From assembly GCA_945903555.1 (NCBI GenBank), contig CAMDOJ010000002.1:1-37890 (forward strand): 37,890 nucleotides of DNA, in the 5' to 3' direction. The DNA is from Chthoniobacter flavus (lineage in GTDB: Bacteria; Verrucomicrobiota; Verrucomicrobiia; Chthoniobacterales; Terrimicrobiaceae). Of this stretch, positions 18,448-27,574 are shown one piece after another. Both the position numbers and the translations under genes were made by a program. Numbering within the stretch: position 1 is the stretch's first letter; each line of letters opens with the position of its first letter. The notes beneath the pieces were generated by a model. It was given only the letters and a program-made list of their open reading frames with translations. It was not told the DNA's origin and did not search any database.

Positions 18448-19074
18448 GGGCTTTTTGCTAAATTCCCCTCGCATGAGGTAATGTTTATAGCGCTCGATAA
18501 TACTGGCCACGTATTGCTTCGTGAGAGGGAAATCCATGACGTCCCTGAGGTCTTCGGCGCTGAAGTCGGCAATGTCTCCAGAACTTTTTTCCCACCGTCT
18601 AACGCGAGTTCGCCCCGCATTATATTCAGATAAGGCGAAAGGAATAGGATCATCCTTGTGCGCCCAATGCTTGATGGCCCGCCCGAGATACCAAGTGCCA
18701 ACCTCAATATTCGTTTTCGGATCGAATAAATCCGTAGGCACAAATGTTTCTACTTTTTCTGCATTGACCCAATCTGCCGCTGCCACCTCAGTGATTTGCA
18801 TGAGTCCGCGCTCGCCGTGGCTTCCTTCCACTTGAGACTGAAACCGGGTCTCACGCCAAATCACAGCTTTCACCAGTGATGGGTTAACGCCGTGTCGTGA
18901 CCCAGCTTGCGCGATCAGAGAATCATAGCGGGCGAAACGCTCGCTGAAAATCCACTCTTGGACCACATAGTCCCGCATCGCACTCGAGCGAATATAGAAG
19001 TATCCGGCCACGAGCAACAGGCTGGCGGCAAAAAATAGGGCAACGAACGCCCCAACCCGAGCAAATCTAATCAT
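18442..19074 (-). CDS. Membrane-anchored lytic murein transglycosylase (SLT domain)
   Basis: A 210-aa protein when read from ATG 19074. A TTG 90 bases upstream extends the frame but adds no recognisable sequence and nearly reaches the divergent gene. One hydrophobic helix at about 5-27 anchors it. The SLT domain follows: catalytic Glu75 in 'KAVIWRETRFQ', then 'GERGLMQIT' and the later 'ALSEYNAGRTRVRRW'. These are the ES, GLMQ and AYNAG-type motifs of Slt70-family enzymes (here RET, GLMQ, EYNAG). They cleave peptidoglycan glycan strands to 1,6-anhydro ends. The small size and lack of a U-domain suggest an envelope-remodelling enzyme like those associated with MltC/EmtA-type activity. Confidence 0.9.
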   Translation of the reverse strand: MIRFARVGAFVALFFAASLLLVAGYFYIRSSAMRDYVVQEWIFSERFARYDSLIAQAGSRHGVNPSLVKAVIWRETRFQSQVEGSHGERGLMQITEVAAADWVNAEKVETFVPTDLFDPKTNIEVGTWYLGRAIKHWAHKDDPIPFALSEYNAGRTRVRRWEKSSGDIADFSAEDLRDVMDFPLTKQYVASIIERYKHYLMRGEFSKKPI

Positions 19075-19173
19075 AAACTGAATACTACCCTGCCTGATGC
19101 GGGAAATCAATTGCTTGATTGTTTTGCCGTTTTGCTCTTTTCGGCATGCCCGTTCTTCATGCAAGTTGAATAG

Positions 19174-20466
19174 ATGCTCAATTACATCTGGCTCGCCCTC
19201 GTGATCACGGCCGTTCTTCTAGGTGGTTTTAACGGTCACTTACAGGAAGTGACGACGGCGGCATTTGATGCCTGCAAGAATGCCGTCATGACAATAGCTC
19301 TTCCACTTGCAGGCGTGATGGCTCTGTGGTTGGGATTGATGAAGATCGCCGAGAAGTCGGGGTTGGTGAATTTGCTAGCACGGGCTCTACGTCCCCTCCT
19401 CTCTTGGCTCTTTCCAGATGTGCCAGCGAATCACCCCGCCATGGGATCGATGGTTATGAACATGGCGGCAAATATGCTCGGCCTGAGCAATGCCGCAACC
19501 CCACTTGGACTTAGGGCGATGCAGGATCTTGAAAAACTCAATACCCGTTCCGGCACGGCGACAAATGCCATGTGCACGTTTCTGGCCATCAACACGAGTT
19601 CCATTCAACTCATACCGGCAACGACAGTAGCTCTCCTTGCCGCAGCCGGATCGAAAAATCCCACCGCGATTATCGGAACTGCATTTATTGCCACCTGTTG
19701 CTCAACATTGGCGGGGATTCTCGCAGTGAAGGCACTCGAGCGTTTGCCTATTTACGCCCTGCCAGCAGCGGATACTGCCATTCCCAACATCGCGATTGAG
19801 AATGTTACTAGCGAAGAGAAATTCGCCTCTCCAAAGTGGTGGGGAAATCTCACCCTCTTTTTGTTCGCAGCCTGTTTTCTTTGGTTCGCATGGAGCTTCA
19901 TTGCCACATCTCACGAATCCAAAAGTCTTCTTGTGAGTGTGGTGGAGGCTATTTCCTATTTGGCCATCCCGTTTCTTATCGCCTTTTTCCCTTTGTATGC
20001 GTCCCTGTGCCGAATCCCAGTCTATGAGGAATTTATTGAAGGGGCGAAGGAGGGCTTTCAAGTCTCGATTCGCATCATTCCCTATCTCGTGGCTATTATC
20101 TCCGCCGTCGCCATGTTTCGAGCCGCAGGCGGCATCGACATCATGGCAAAAGCTCTGGGACCACTCCTGGCTGCAATCCATCTTCCCGCAGAGCTTTTTC
20201 CTCTTGTTCTCATGCGCCCGTTGAGCGGCAGCGGCTCCAATGCCCTCTTTGCAGAACTACTACAAAGCCATGGCCCAGACAGTCTCCTCGCAAAAATGGG
20301 AGCGACGATCCTTGGTAGCACGGAAACGACATTCTACGTGATCGCAGTCTATTTCGGTTCAGTAGCTGTGAGACGAAGCCGCCACGCAGTCCCCGCCGGA
20401 CTCATTGCGGACATAGTTGGTGTGATCGCCTCGATTATCATCTGCCGCCTTGTTTTCGCTGCCTGA
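19174..20466 (+). CDS. SpmA-SpmB fusion, nucleoside-recognition (Gate) domain membrane protein
   Basis: A 430-aa multi-pass membrane protein made of two Gate domains. The N-terminal half (about 1-195) matches SpmA, with 'NAVMTIALPLAGVMALWLGL' and 'MGSMVMNMAANMLGLSNAATPLGLRAM' motifs. The C-terminal half (about 245-430) matches SpmB, with 'EGAKEGFQVSIRIIPYLVAI', 'LMRPLSGSGSNAL' and 'ILGSTETTFYVIAVYFG'. In Bacillus the separate proteins take part in spore core dehydration. Fused forms are common in non-sporulating Gram-negatives, where the substrate is unknown. ATG 19174 lies 99 bases from the divergent transglycosylase start. Confidence 0.92.
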   Translation: MLNYIWLALVITAVLLGGFNGHLQEVTTAAFDACKNAVMTIALPLAGVMALWLGLMKIAEKSGLVNLLARALRPLLSWLFPDVPANHPAMGSMVMNMAANMLGLSNAATPLGLRAMQDLEKLNTRSGTATNAMCTFLAINTSSIQLIPATTVALLAAAGSKNPTAIIGTAFIATCCSTLAGILAVKALERLPIYALPAADTAIPNIAIENVTSEEKFASPKWWGNLTLFLFAACFLWFAWSFIATSHESKSLLVSVVEAISYLAIPFLIAFFPLYASLCRIPVYEEFIEGAKEGFQVSIRIIPYLVAIISAVAMFRAAGGIDIMAKALGPLLAAIHLPAELFPLVLMRPLSGSGSNALFAELLQSHGPDSLLAKMGATILGSTETTFYVIAVYFGSVAVRRSRHAVPAGLIADIVGVIASIIICRLVFAA

Positions 20467-20559
20467 CATCATACCAGTGAGTGCAAAAAAACGCAGATTA
20501 CCGAATTTACGATGAAATTAGTTTGCTAATAGGGATAGTCATGATGAGGATGAACGCAT

Positions 20560-21048
20560 ATGTCATTTTCTACACCGAAACTTCCAGCTGTAGGCATCGT
20601 TGCCAATCTTTCTGATGAAGATCGTGATACGCTTAGTTCCTACGGAACGTTTCACCTAGCTCAAGTCGGAGCTGTCCTCATTGAGCAAGGCCAATCCCAA
20701 GGCAAACTTTTCTTCACTTTGTCAGGGTTGTTTCATGCGCGACGCGCCGATGATGGAAATGATATCCTTCTTGGCAAAATCGAATCAGGCGAATGGGTGG
20801 GAGAAATAGATCTCTTTGATCCCTTGAGCGCCGTTTGCACTGTGGCGGCCGTCGAGCCATCGCAATACTGGGCGATCACCCGCGAGGACTTGGAAGATTT
20901 TCTGAATAATTACAACTCGGCAGGAATCATGCTCATGATCGGTCTGGCCACCACCCTCAGTCAGCGAATCCGTGGAATCACAGCCAAACTCGCCGAGCAA
21001 GCGGACATCAATAAGTTTCGCGATATGACAGTGGAATTCGCGGAGTAG
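20560..21048 (+). CDS. Cyclic-nucleotide-binding-fold protein without DNA-binding domain
   Basis: A 162-aa protein with a Crp-like beta-roll over about residues 20-130: 'VLIEQGQSQGKLFFTLSG', 'DILLGKIESGEWVGEIDLFDP' and 'CTVAAVEPSQYWAITREDLEDFL'. The phosphate-binding cassette keeps 'GEIDLF' but lacks the Arg-Ala pair that contacts cAMP in classical members, so it may not bind a cyclic nucleotide. After the roll there is one long helix and no helix-turn-helix domain, so it is unlikely to be a promoter-binding regulator by itself. It is monocistronic; GAGG at 20546-20549 is a possible but distant ribosome-binding site. Confidence 0.85.
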   Translation: MSFSTPKLPAVGIVANLSDEDRDTLSSYGTFHLAQVGAVLIEQGQSQGKLFFTLSGLFHARRADDGNDILLGKIESGEWVGEIDLFDPLSAVCTVAAVEPSQYWAITREDLEDFLNNYNSAGIMLMIGLATTLSQRIRGITAKLAEQADINKFRDMTVEFAE

Positions 21049-21083
21049 AACTCCGCGAGCGAGATCCATATTTCAACTTTGAA

Positions 21084-22568
21084 TTATTGATCTTCGCGCC
21101 GATCGTCGGCGCGTTCTTCGAAACGGGTGTATTCTTCAAGGAAGGTGAGATTAATATCACCCGTTGGACCGTTACGCTGTTTAGCAATGATGAGTGTAGC
21201 CTTACCTGCCGCATCTTTTTTGGATTCTTCGTCCTCGGCGTAATATTTTTCACGGACAAGCAAGCCGACTACGTCCGCATCTTGCTCGATTGTCCCAGAC
21301 TCACGGAGATCGCTGAGTCGCGGACGGCCCTTTCCATCACCAGTGCGCTGTTCGGGATTTCGGTTTAGCTGAGCGAGTACGATGACCGGAATTTTCAACT
21401 CCTTGGCGAGGGCTTTGATGCCGTAGGAAATTTCTTGGATTTCGATCTGCCTGTTGTCTTGTCCCCTTTTCGAGTTCGAGCGGAGAAGTTGAAGATAATC
21501 AATCACGATGAGTTCAATCTTCTCACGGTTACGAAGACGTCGTGCCTTCGCCCTCAATTCCAAAATACTGAGACCAGGAGTGTCATCGACAAAGATTTTT
21601 GCCTTAGAGAGAACTCCGGCGGTGACGCTGATACTTGTCATCTCATGCTTGCCGAAAAATCCCTCACGAATTTTCTGTCCGTTCACACGGGCACGCGAGC
21701 AAAGTAAGCGCTGCACGAGTTGTTGGGAACTCATTTCCAAGCTGAATACAGCCACTGGCTTGTTCGCGTCTATCGCGACATGCTCTGCGATGTTCATCGC
21801 GAATGCTGTCTTGCCCATGGAGGGCCGGGCCGCAATAACAAACATTTCTCCTTCGTGAAGACCATTGGTCATCCGATCCAGTGAGGCAAACCCAGTAGGA
21901 AGACCAGTAATACTGCCGCGCGTGGTGACAAGCTTCTCAATACCATCAATCGCTTGATCGACCATTTCCTTGAGCGTCGGCATAGTTGAACGGAAACGCT
22001 CTTCGCCGATCGACAGGACCCGAGCTTCGACTTCATCGAGTAGGATTTTCACATCGCCCTGCTCTTCATATGATCTCGCCACATATTCGGTACAAGTGCT
22101 GATGACTTGCCGAAGAAGGAACTTTTCGCGAATGATCTCGCGGTAGTAGTCCGCATTGGCCGCCGTGGGAACAAAGGTAAAAAGCTCTGTGACAATCCCA
22201 GCACCACCAACCTCATCCAGCATCCGACGATCTTCCAGAATTTGTGTGAGCGCTATCAGGTCAATCGGGCGACCGGTATTCCGCATCTCCACCAGAACTT
22301 CAAATATCTTTTGATGGGATGGAAGGTGGAAGTGCTTAGCCTCCATCTGCGAAATACAATCATCGAGAACCGTCGAAGAGTGCAAAATGGATCCGAGCAG
22401 CCCCTTTTCTGCATCGATGCTTTGAGGAAGCGCACGGTGGACATCTGGGAGATAAGCACTGGCACGCTGGTTGTAATCGACGGGCTTTTTCTTTCGCCCC
22501 CTTCCATCACCAGTCACATTCGCGGATGAATTGTTGCCTGCGGACGGCTCAGAGGCTGGTGAAGGCAT
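21084..22568 (-). CDS. dnaB: Replicative DNA helicase
   Basis: A 494-aa hexameric helicase that unwinds DNA at the replication fork. A basic, low-complexity leader of about 45 residues precedes the DnaB N-terminal domain (about 47-150, with 'QSIDAEKGLLGSIL'). The RecA-like domain begins near 220 ('TGLPTGFASLDRMTNGLHEG'). Walker A is 'ARPSMGKT' (247-254), Walker B is in 'LIVIDYLQLL', and 'DLRESGTIEQDADVV' lies near the C-terminus. No intein or frameshift is seen. It follows rplI on the same strand but is separated from it by a strong terminator, so it probably has its own promoter. Confidence 0.97.
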   Translation of the reverse strand: MPSPASEPSAGNNSSANVTGDGRGRKKKPVDYNQRASAYLPDVHRALPQSIDAEKGLLGSILHSSTVLDDCISQMEAKHFHLPSHQKIFEVLVEMRNTGRPIDLIALTQILEDRRMLDEVGGAGIVTELFTFVPTAANADYYREIIREKFLLRQVISTCTEYVARSYEEQGDVKILLDEVEARVLSIGEERFRSTMPTLKEMVDQAIDGIEKLVTTRGSITGLPTGFASLDRMTNGLHEGEMFVIAARPSMGKTAFAMNIAEHVAIDANKPVAVFSLEMSSQQLVQRLLCSRARVNGQKIREGFFGKHEMTSISVTAGVLSKAKIFVDDTPGLSILELRAKARRLRNREKIELIVIDYLQLLRSNSKRGQDNRQIEIQEISYGIKALAKELKIPVIVLAQLNRNPEQRTGDGKGRPRLSDLRESGTIEQDADVVGLLVREKYYAEDEESKKDAAGKATLIIAKQRNGPTGDINLTFLEEYTRFEERADDRREDQ

Positions 22569-22641
22569 GGAAATAATGAAAGAAAAAGATAAAGATTAAA
22601 ACCGAGACTGGGGAGAACTCAAAAAAGGTAACGCGAATTTT

Positions 22642-22688
22642 TAAAAAGAAAAACGGGAAAGTCATCTCAAGTTGAGAAAACTTTCCCG
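22642..22688 (-). terminator. Rho-independent terminator after rplI
   Basis: CGGGAAAGT (22654-22662) pairs with ACTTTCCCG (22680-22688), and the loop contains a further perfect stem TCTCAA-G-TTGAGA. On the - strand the hairpin is followed directly by TTTTTCTTTTT. It begins 17 bases after the rplI stop. This is a textbook intrinsic terminator. Confidence 0.92.
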
Positions 22689-22704
22689 CAATATCGAGTG
22701 AAAA

Positions 22705-23244
22705 TTATTCTCTGTTGGTGACTTTGCGGCGGGTCTTACGTTCGCCAGAATCATCGCCGAGGTCAGCGGCTTCAGCTCTAGCTGGGACATTCACGTTCAC
22801 TTGCACTTTGAGTGTTGCCGTTACATCGCCATGCACTTTGACGCTCACCGTGTGGGCACCACCTTCTTTGATGGCTTTTTCAAGAACAACGGCGTGCTTG
22901 GGAAGATCATCCAACTTGAGATCTTGAACAAGGCGATCATGAATGTCTTTGGCTGTAACTGATCCGAAAGCTTTGCCTGAAACGCCAGCCTCGAGTATGA
23001 AAACGGGCGAGAGTTTGTTGATCTTGGATGCAATCTCTTCAGCGGCAGTGACCTCACGGGCCTCACGCTCGGCACGTTTGGCCTTGAGGTGATTGATTTG
23101 GCGGGTTGAGCCAGAGGTGATTTCAAGTGCCTTGCCTTGTGGCAGCAAGAAATTGCGAGCAAAGCCACGGCGGACTTTAACGATATCTGCTTCGGCGCCA
23201 AGGTTCGGAATGTTCGCGGTAAGAATAACTTCAGTGTAGGCCAT
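22705..23244 (-). CDS. rplI: 50S ribosomal protein L9
   Basis: A 179-aa L9 that binds 23S rRNA domain V at the base of the L1 stalk. The N-terminal domain carries 'GAEADIVKVRRGFARNFLLPQGKA' (about 16-39), followed by the long connecting helix (about 45-75) and the C-terminal domain with 'GSVTAKDIHDRL'. It is about 30 residues longer than E. coli L9. The additional C-terminal tail is hydrophilic ('DDSGERKTRRKVTNRE'). The usual partners rpsF, ssb and rpsR are not upstream; recD2 is, 86 bases away. Confidence 0.97.
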   Translation of the reverse strand: MAYTEVILTANIPNLGAEADIVKVRRGFARNFLLPQGKALEITSGSTRQINHLKAKRAEREAREVTAAEEIASKINKLSPVFILEAGVSGKAFGSVTAKDIHDRLVQDLKLDDLPKHAVVLEKAIKEGGAHTVSVKVHGDVTATLKVQVNVNVPARAEAADLGDDSGERKTRRKVTNRE

Positions 23245-23330
23245 AAAATGATTTAAATAAACGGGAGCGAAATCATATCGGGCATGAGGGTAATGTCAAT
23301 ACAAGCATTTCGGGATTTTTTGAGTTCCCA

Positions 23331-25472
23331 TCAGAGTGCACGTAACCGCTGAACCAGTGCCGAATATCGCTGAACGGATTTTCTATTACGGACGGCTGTT
23401 TCCAGAGCTTTTTTTTGTCCAATGAGAACGACCATGTTCTTCCCACGAGTGACGCCAGTATAAATGAGATTGCGCTGCAACAAGAGGAACTGCTGCATGG
23501 CGAGAGGCATGACCACTACGGGAAACTCGGATCCCTGACTCTTGTGGATTGTGATCGCGTAGGCGAGCGAGACCTCATCGAGTTCATGGAAATCATAAAT
23601 AACGCTTCGACCATCAAAGATGATTCGGATTTCGCGCTCAGCGGCGTCGATGCTTTCAACAAATCCGATATCACCATTGAAGACGTCCTTATCGTAGTTA
23701 TTTCGGGTCTGGATAACTTTGTCACGCGGACGGAAGTGCCAGCCAAATTTCTCAACCTCCGCATCACCACAGCGCGGGGGATTCAAGCGTTCCTGGAGAT
23801 GCTTGTTCATTTGGATTGCGCCAAGAGAACCTCGGTTCATCGGACAAAGAACTTGAATATCACGAATGGGATCGACTCCCAGTTTACGTGGGATACGTGT
23901 AGCAACGACATCGAGCAGACTGGAGGTGATTTGCTCTGCCTCTTCACGCTCAATGAAGAAAAAGTCGGAGTCCACGATCGTCTCTGGCATTTCCCCGCTA
24001 TTGATCCGATGGGCATTCACAATGATCCGACTGGAAGAGGATTGACGAAAGATTTCAGTGAGTCGAACGACCGGTATCACGCCGCTTTCCATCAAATCTC
24101 CAAGCACCCTTCCCGCACCAACACTCGGAAGTTGATCCACATCTCCGACAAGGATCAAGTGCGCGCGCTCAGGCAATGCTTGCAGAAGTTTGCTCATGAG
24201 ATGGGCATCGACCATGGAGGATTCATCTGCAACGAGCAGATCGCAGTCGAGAGGTTGCGAGGCATTGCAGGTGAAATGACCGCTCTGATACTCGAGAAGG
24301 CGGTGAATCGTCTTAGCTTCGACGCCCGTGCTCTCGCTTAAACGCTTCGCAGCTCGCCCAGTCGGAGCACAAAGCAGGCACTTCACTTTTTTGGCCAAAA
24401 GCACCGAAAGAATCGAATGCATGAGAGTCGTTTTCCCCACACCAGGACCGCCCGTGATAATCAGTACACGGGCTGCGAGCGAGCGCAGGAGGGCCTCAGT
24501 CTGGGTCGGCGCAAGCTGGCGACCCACTTTATCCTTGAGCCACGCGAGTGCTTTTTCGACATCAATAGATGGATAGTTCGATGGTTTACGCGACAAAGAT
24601 GTCATCACCGATGCAATGATCTGTTCCGCATGGCGCATGGTTGGAAGGTAAATGAGATCTTGTTCGGTCATACGATCCTCGACGACGCCCCCCTCTTCCA
24701 GCATGACCTTCAATGCGCGCTCGAGAATCCCCTCGTCCATGTCGAGAAGTTGACGGGCATTGGGCAAAAGCAACTCGCGAGGTAAAGCGCAGTGCCCCTG
24801 ATTCTGGGCCTCGAGTAGCGTGTGGAGGATTCCGGCGCTAGCACGCATGATGGAATCCGCTGGGATGCCGATCTTCGCAGCGATGGTATCTGCGGTTTTA
24901 AATCCGATGCCCGAGATATCGCGGGCGAGTAGATAGGGATTGGCCCGCACTTTATCCACCGACTCATCGCCATAGGTCTTGTAAATCCGGACCGCTCGAC
25001 TCGTGCTGACGCCATTAGAGTGAAGAAAGACCATGATCTCACGAACAATCTTTTGCTCTGCCCAAGCAGATTTGATGAGCTTGCGGCGTTCACGGCCAAT
25101 GCCTCGCACTTCCTCCAAGCGGGCGGAATATTGATCAATGATCTTAAATACTTCTCCACCGAACTTGCCCACAAGCTTCTTCGCGTAAACCGGCCCGATG
25201 CCCTTGATAAGGCCACTCCCCAGGTATTTCTCAATCCCCTCGTCAGACGATGGCTCACTGCACTGGATGAACTCGGCTTTGAGTTGCATACCATGATCCC
25301 TATCCTGCACCCAGGCCCCATCAGCCGTGATCCACTCACCGGCATTGACCGATGGGAGACTGCCAACCACGGTCACCAGATCACGATGTTCCTTGGCCTT
25401 CACCCGAAGCACGCAATAGCCAGTCTCCTCATTGTGATAGGTGACTCGCTCAATGAGGCCGGATACAGTCAT
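23331..25472 (-). CDS. recD2: RecD2-type 5'-3' DNA helicase
   Basis: A 713-aa SF1B helicase of the RecD2 branch, found in bacteria without RecBC-bound RecD and linked to DNA repair and replication-fork stability. The N-terminal region shows 'LIKGIGPVYAKKLVGKFG' (about 88-105) and further helix-hairpin-helix segments ('VRGIGRERRKLI', 'ISGIGFKTADTIAAKIG'), which are the RecD2-specific additions. Walker A is 'ITGGPGVGKTTL' with Lys347, Walker B/motif II is 'LLVADESSMVD' and motif VI is 'AITIHKSQGSEFPVVV'. The usual length is 700-850. No recB or recC is present. Confidence 0.95.
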   Translation of the reverse strand: MTVSGLIERVTYHNEETGYCVLRVKAKEHRDLVTVVGSLPSVNAGEWITADGAWVQDRDHGMQLKAEFIQCSEPSSDEGIEKYLGSGLIKGIGPVYAKKLVGKFGGEVFKIIDQYSARLEEVRGIGRERRKLIKSAWAEQKIVREIMVFLHSNGVSTSRAVRIYKTYGDESVDKVRANPYLLARDISGIGFKTADTIAAKIGIPADSIMRASAGILHTLLEAQNQGHCALPRELLLPNARQLLDMDEGILERALKVMLEEGGVVEDRMTEQDLIYLPTMRHAEQIIASVMTSLSRKPSNYPSIDVEKALAWLKDKVGRQLAPTQTEALLRSLAARVLIITGGPGVGKTTLMHSILSVLLAKKVKCLLCAPTGRAAKRLSESTGVEAKTIHRLLEYQSGHFTCNASQPLDCDLLVADESSMVDAHLMSKLLQALPERAHLILVGDVDQLPSVGAGRVLGDLMESGVIPVVRLTEIFRQSSSSRIIVNAHRINSGEMPETIVDSDFFFIEREEAEQITSSLLDVVATRIPRKLGVDPIRDIQVLCPMNRGSLGAIQMNKHLQERLNPPRCGDAEVEKFGWHFRPRDKVIQTRNNYDKDVFNGDIGFVESIDAAEREIRIIFDGRSVIYDFHELDEVSLAYAITIHKSQGSEFPVVVMPLAMQQFLLLQRNLIYTGVTRGKNMVVLIGQKKALETAVRNRKSVQRYSALVQRLRAL

Positions 25473-25541
25473 GAAAAGTGAGGAAAAGTAAAACGCACTC
25501 GTGTATCGCTGGGACTCGCTCGCAATCGTCGAAGTCCCTAA

Positions 25542-26360
25542 CTACTCTGATTGAGGCGAATCTATGATTGCGACCTCGCCCGGAGATTTCCCGAAGACAA
25601 ACAATCGGCTAGGTATCACCTGCTCCAACCACCCAAGATAAGGAGGCAGGACGCGGTGGCCATTTTTCCACTCGGACTCGACCATAATAAAATCGGGTAC
25701 GGCATCTTGAATAATGTCACAGAGAATAAAACCAGTATTAGACTGCACTCTGCGCAAGTCGATATCGGGCGTGATTTCACTGAGCACATCACGCATTTCC
25801 TCAAGCGGGCATTCTTGGTCGGCCGCATTCGAAAAAGCGCGACGCGCTCGAGCGAAAGGACTGTCCGCCGCAAGTATGGAAATCGAAGAAGGCTTCAGTG
25901 ACCGAAGAGCCGGAATGGCCGAGCGCCACCGAGGGGAGTGCGCCTCGACAAGCAGGCAAGCCGTCACATTCTCGATCGGTTCATTCTGTGGATTCGGAAT
26001 GAGAAGCAGATCACAAGGGGTACGGGTGAACAACTCACGCACAATACCGCCCGTAAAATTTCGCGACTCACTCGAGCCGGGCATGGCACCTACAATCAGC
26101 AAATCAAAAAACTCGCTAACCGTGGCATCCATCAAAGCGGTGGCGGGCTTCTCCCCGTCACACCAGTAAATATCGATCTCCTCGCGCCCTAAGCCAACAA
26201 AGGCATCTCGAATCCACGTGACCTTATCATCCGACCGCGCGCCGGCGTGCAGGACGCTCAACCTAGCACCAAAGAGCCGCGCTACACGATCCGCCTCCGC
26301 AATGAAAACTTCAAAGCGAGGAGAAAAAGTAGATGCAACAGCGAAATGCAATTCCGACAT
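25542..26360 (-). CDS. Universal stress protein (UspA) family, two-domain
   Basis: A 272-aa protein read from ATG 26360; a GTG five codons upstream is possible. The N-terminal half (about 1-145) is a Usp fold: 'LHFAVASTFSPRFEVFIAEADRVA' starts the first strand and helix, and 'FDLLIVGAMPGSSESRNFTGGIVREL', then 'TPCDLLLIPNP' forms a nucleotide-loop-like end. This approximates but does not exactly match the G-x2-G-x9-G-S/T ATP motif. The second half repeats a weaker Usp-like pattern ending in 'PSRLFVFGKSPGE'. Such proteins are stress-induced and some bind ATP. It follows the EVE gene by 45 bases and probably shares its transcript. Confidence 0.75.
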   Translation of the reverse strand: MSELHFAVASTFSPRFEVFIAEADRVARLFGARLSVLHAGARSDDKVTWIRDAFVGLGREEIDIYWCDGEKPATALMDATVSEFFDLLIVGAMPGSSESRNFTGGIVRELFTRTPCDLLLIPNPQNEPIENVTACLLVEAHSPRWRSAIPALRSLKPSSISILAADSPFARARRAFSNAADQECPLEEMRDVLSEITPDIDLRRVQSNTGFILCDIIQDAVPDFIMVESEWKNGHRVLPPYLGWLEQVIPSRLFVFGKSPGEVAIIDSPQSE

Positions 26361-26405
26361 GCCTTCAATTTCCACCTAAGTCACCGTGAGCGCGAGAGGA
26401 ATCCA

Positions 26406-26813
26406 TTATTTTTTAGAGAGTTTGATGATGTGATCAAATTCGGCCTTGGTGATTGGCATCACACTCAGTCGGGATTGACGTAGAAGCGCAATATTGGCAA
26501 GCCCTGGGTCGGCTTTAATTTCGTCAAGTGAAACCGCTCGGGCCAATGGCGCGATGGGCTTAAAGTCCACACACGACCAATCACCCTCAGAAGCAGTCGT
26601 ATCTTGGTAAGCCGGGCGAGTCACTTCAGCTATTCCGACGACGGCTTTCCCAGTGACGCTGTGGTAGTAGAGGGCGCGGTCGCCGATCGCCATGGCGCGG
26701 AGATTATTTCGTGCTTGAAAATTTCTTACCCCAGTCCAAGCCGTCACCCCATCGAGGACAAACTGATCCCACGCGTAGGCGGCAGGTTCTTGCTTTACGA
26801 GCCAATAGTTCAT
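26406..26813 (-). CDS. EVE domain protein
   Basis: A 135-aa single-domain protein starting at ATG 26813 with the diagnostic 'MNYWLVKQEP' beginning, then 'WTGVRNFQARNNLRAMAIGD' and 'ALYYHSVTGKAVVGIAEV' (about 26-64) and a C-terminal 'RQSRLSVMPITKAEFDHI'. EVE domains share the PUA-like/YTH fold and bind modified nucleobases. Stand-alone members (YciO-neighbour thymocyte-nuclear-protein type) are widespread with no settled bacterial role. It is divergent from tmk (51 bases) and upstream of the Usp-like gene. Confidence 0.92.
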   Translation of the reverse strand: MNYWLVKQEPAAYAWDQFVLDGVTAWTGVRNFQARNNLRAMAIGDRALYYHSVTGKAVVGIAEVTRPAYQDTTASEGDWSCVDFKPIAPLARAVSLDEIKADPGLANIALLRQSRLSVMPITKAEFDHIIKLSKK

Positions 26814-26864
26814 TCCTGCTTTGCTAAATGGAAAAACGCAGAATATCAAAGGGCTTTGCTAAAA

Positions 26865-27500
26865 ATGTCTAAAAAAGGAATATTTATTACGTTTGAGGGA
26901 TCGGAGGGATGTGGGAAGTCAACCCAGATCGGACTCCTCGCCGCCCACCTTCGCGCTGCCGGCCACGACCCATTGCTCCTGCGGGAACCTGGCGGCACAC
27001 CATCAGGGGAGATGATCCGCCATCTCCTTCAGCATGCCCCCGAGGGCGAGAACCTCACACCAGAAGCGGAGCTTCTCCTCTTCGCCGCAAGCCGCGCGCA
27101 ACTCGTGCGCGAAGTGATCGTCCCTGCGTTGACTGCGGGTCGGATCGTTATTTGCGACCGCTTTCTCGACTCGACAACCGTCTATCAAGGAGTTGGTAGA
27201 AAAATATCGCCCCGCCATACGGAGATGATCAATGCCTTTGCCGTCGATGCGTGCTTGCCAGATGTGACATTCCTTCTCGATCTCGATCGCGCCACTTCCC
27301 TCGAACGAATGAAGGCTGGACAACGAACACTCGACCGCATCGAGCGCGAAAGCGAAGAATTCTTCGAAGCTGTCCGCAATGGGTATCTGAATTTGGTGGC
27401 ACTCAACCCGAACCGCATCCTTCTTCTCGATTCCTCCAAACCAAAAGAGTTCACACTTGAGGAAATTAAAAGCGCCGTTGAATCACTTTTGATCAAATAA
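26865..27500 (+). CDS. tmk: Thymidylate kinase
   Basis: A 211-aa dTMP kinase, making dTDP for DNA synthesis. The P-loop is 'FEGSEGCGKST' (10-20), followed by 'LLREPGGTPSGEMIR' (38-52), the 'DRF' motif in 'VICDRFLDSTTVYQGVGR' (about 95-112) and the lid region 'LERMKAGQRTLDRIERE'. Length and motifs are normal. It is read from ATG 26865; a long in-frame extension upstream overlaps the EVE gene on the other strand and is rejected. Confidence 0.97.
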   Translation: MSKKGIFITFEGSEGCGKSTQIGLLAAHLRAAGHDPLLLREPGGTPSGEMIRHLLQHAPEGENLTPEAELLLFAASRAQLVREVIVPALTAGRIVICDRFLDSTTVYQGVGRKISPRHTEMINAFAVDACLPDVTFLLDLDRATSLERMKAGQRTLDRIERESEEFFEAVRNGYLNLVALNPNRILLLDSSKPKEFTLEEIKSAVESLLIK

Positions 27501-27574
27501 AATTATCAGTTGATGAAATTTGCATAAAATTCAGCTTGATTTGATGCAGTATTGATACTACGTTCTTGTTCATT

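Noticed and set aside
23415-24341. 308-codon frame antisense to recD2
   Set aside because: recD2 motifs are intact on the other strand; this frame has no recognisable features.
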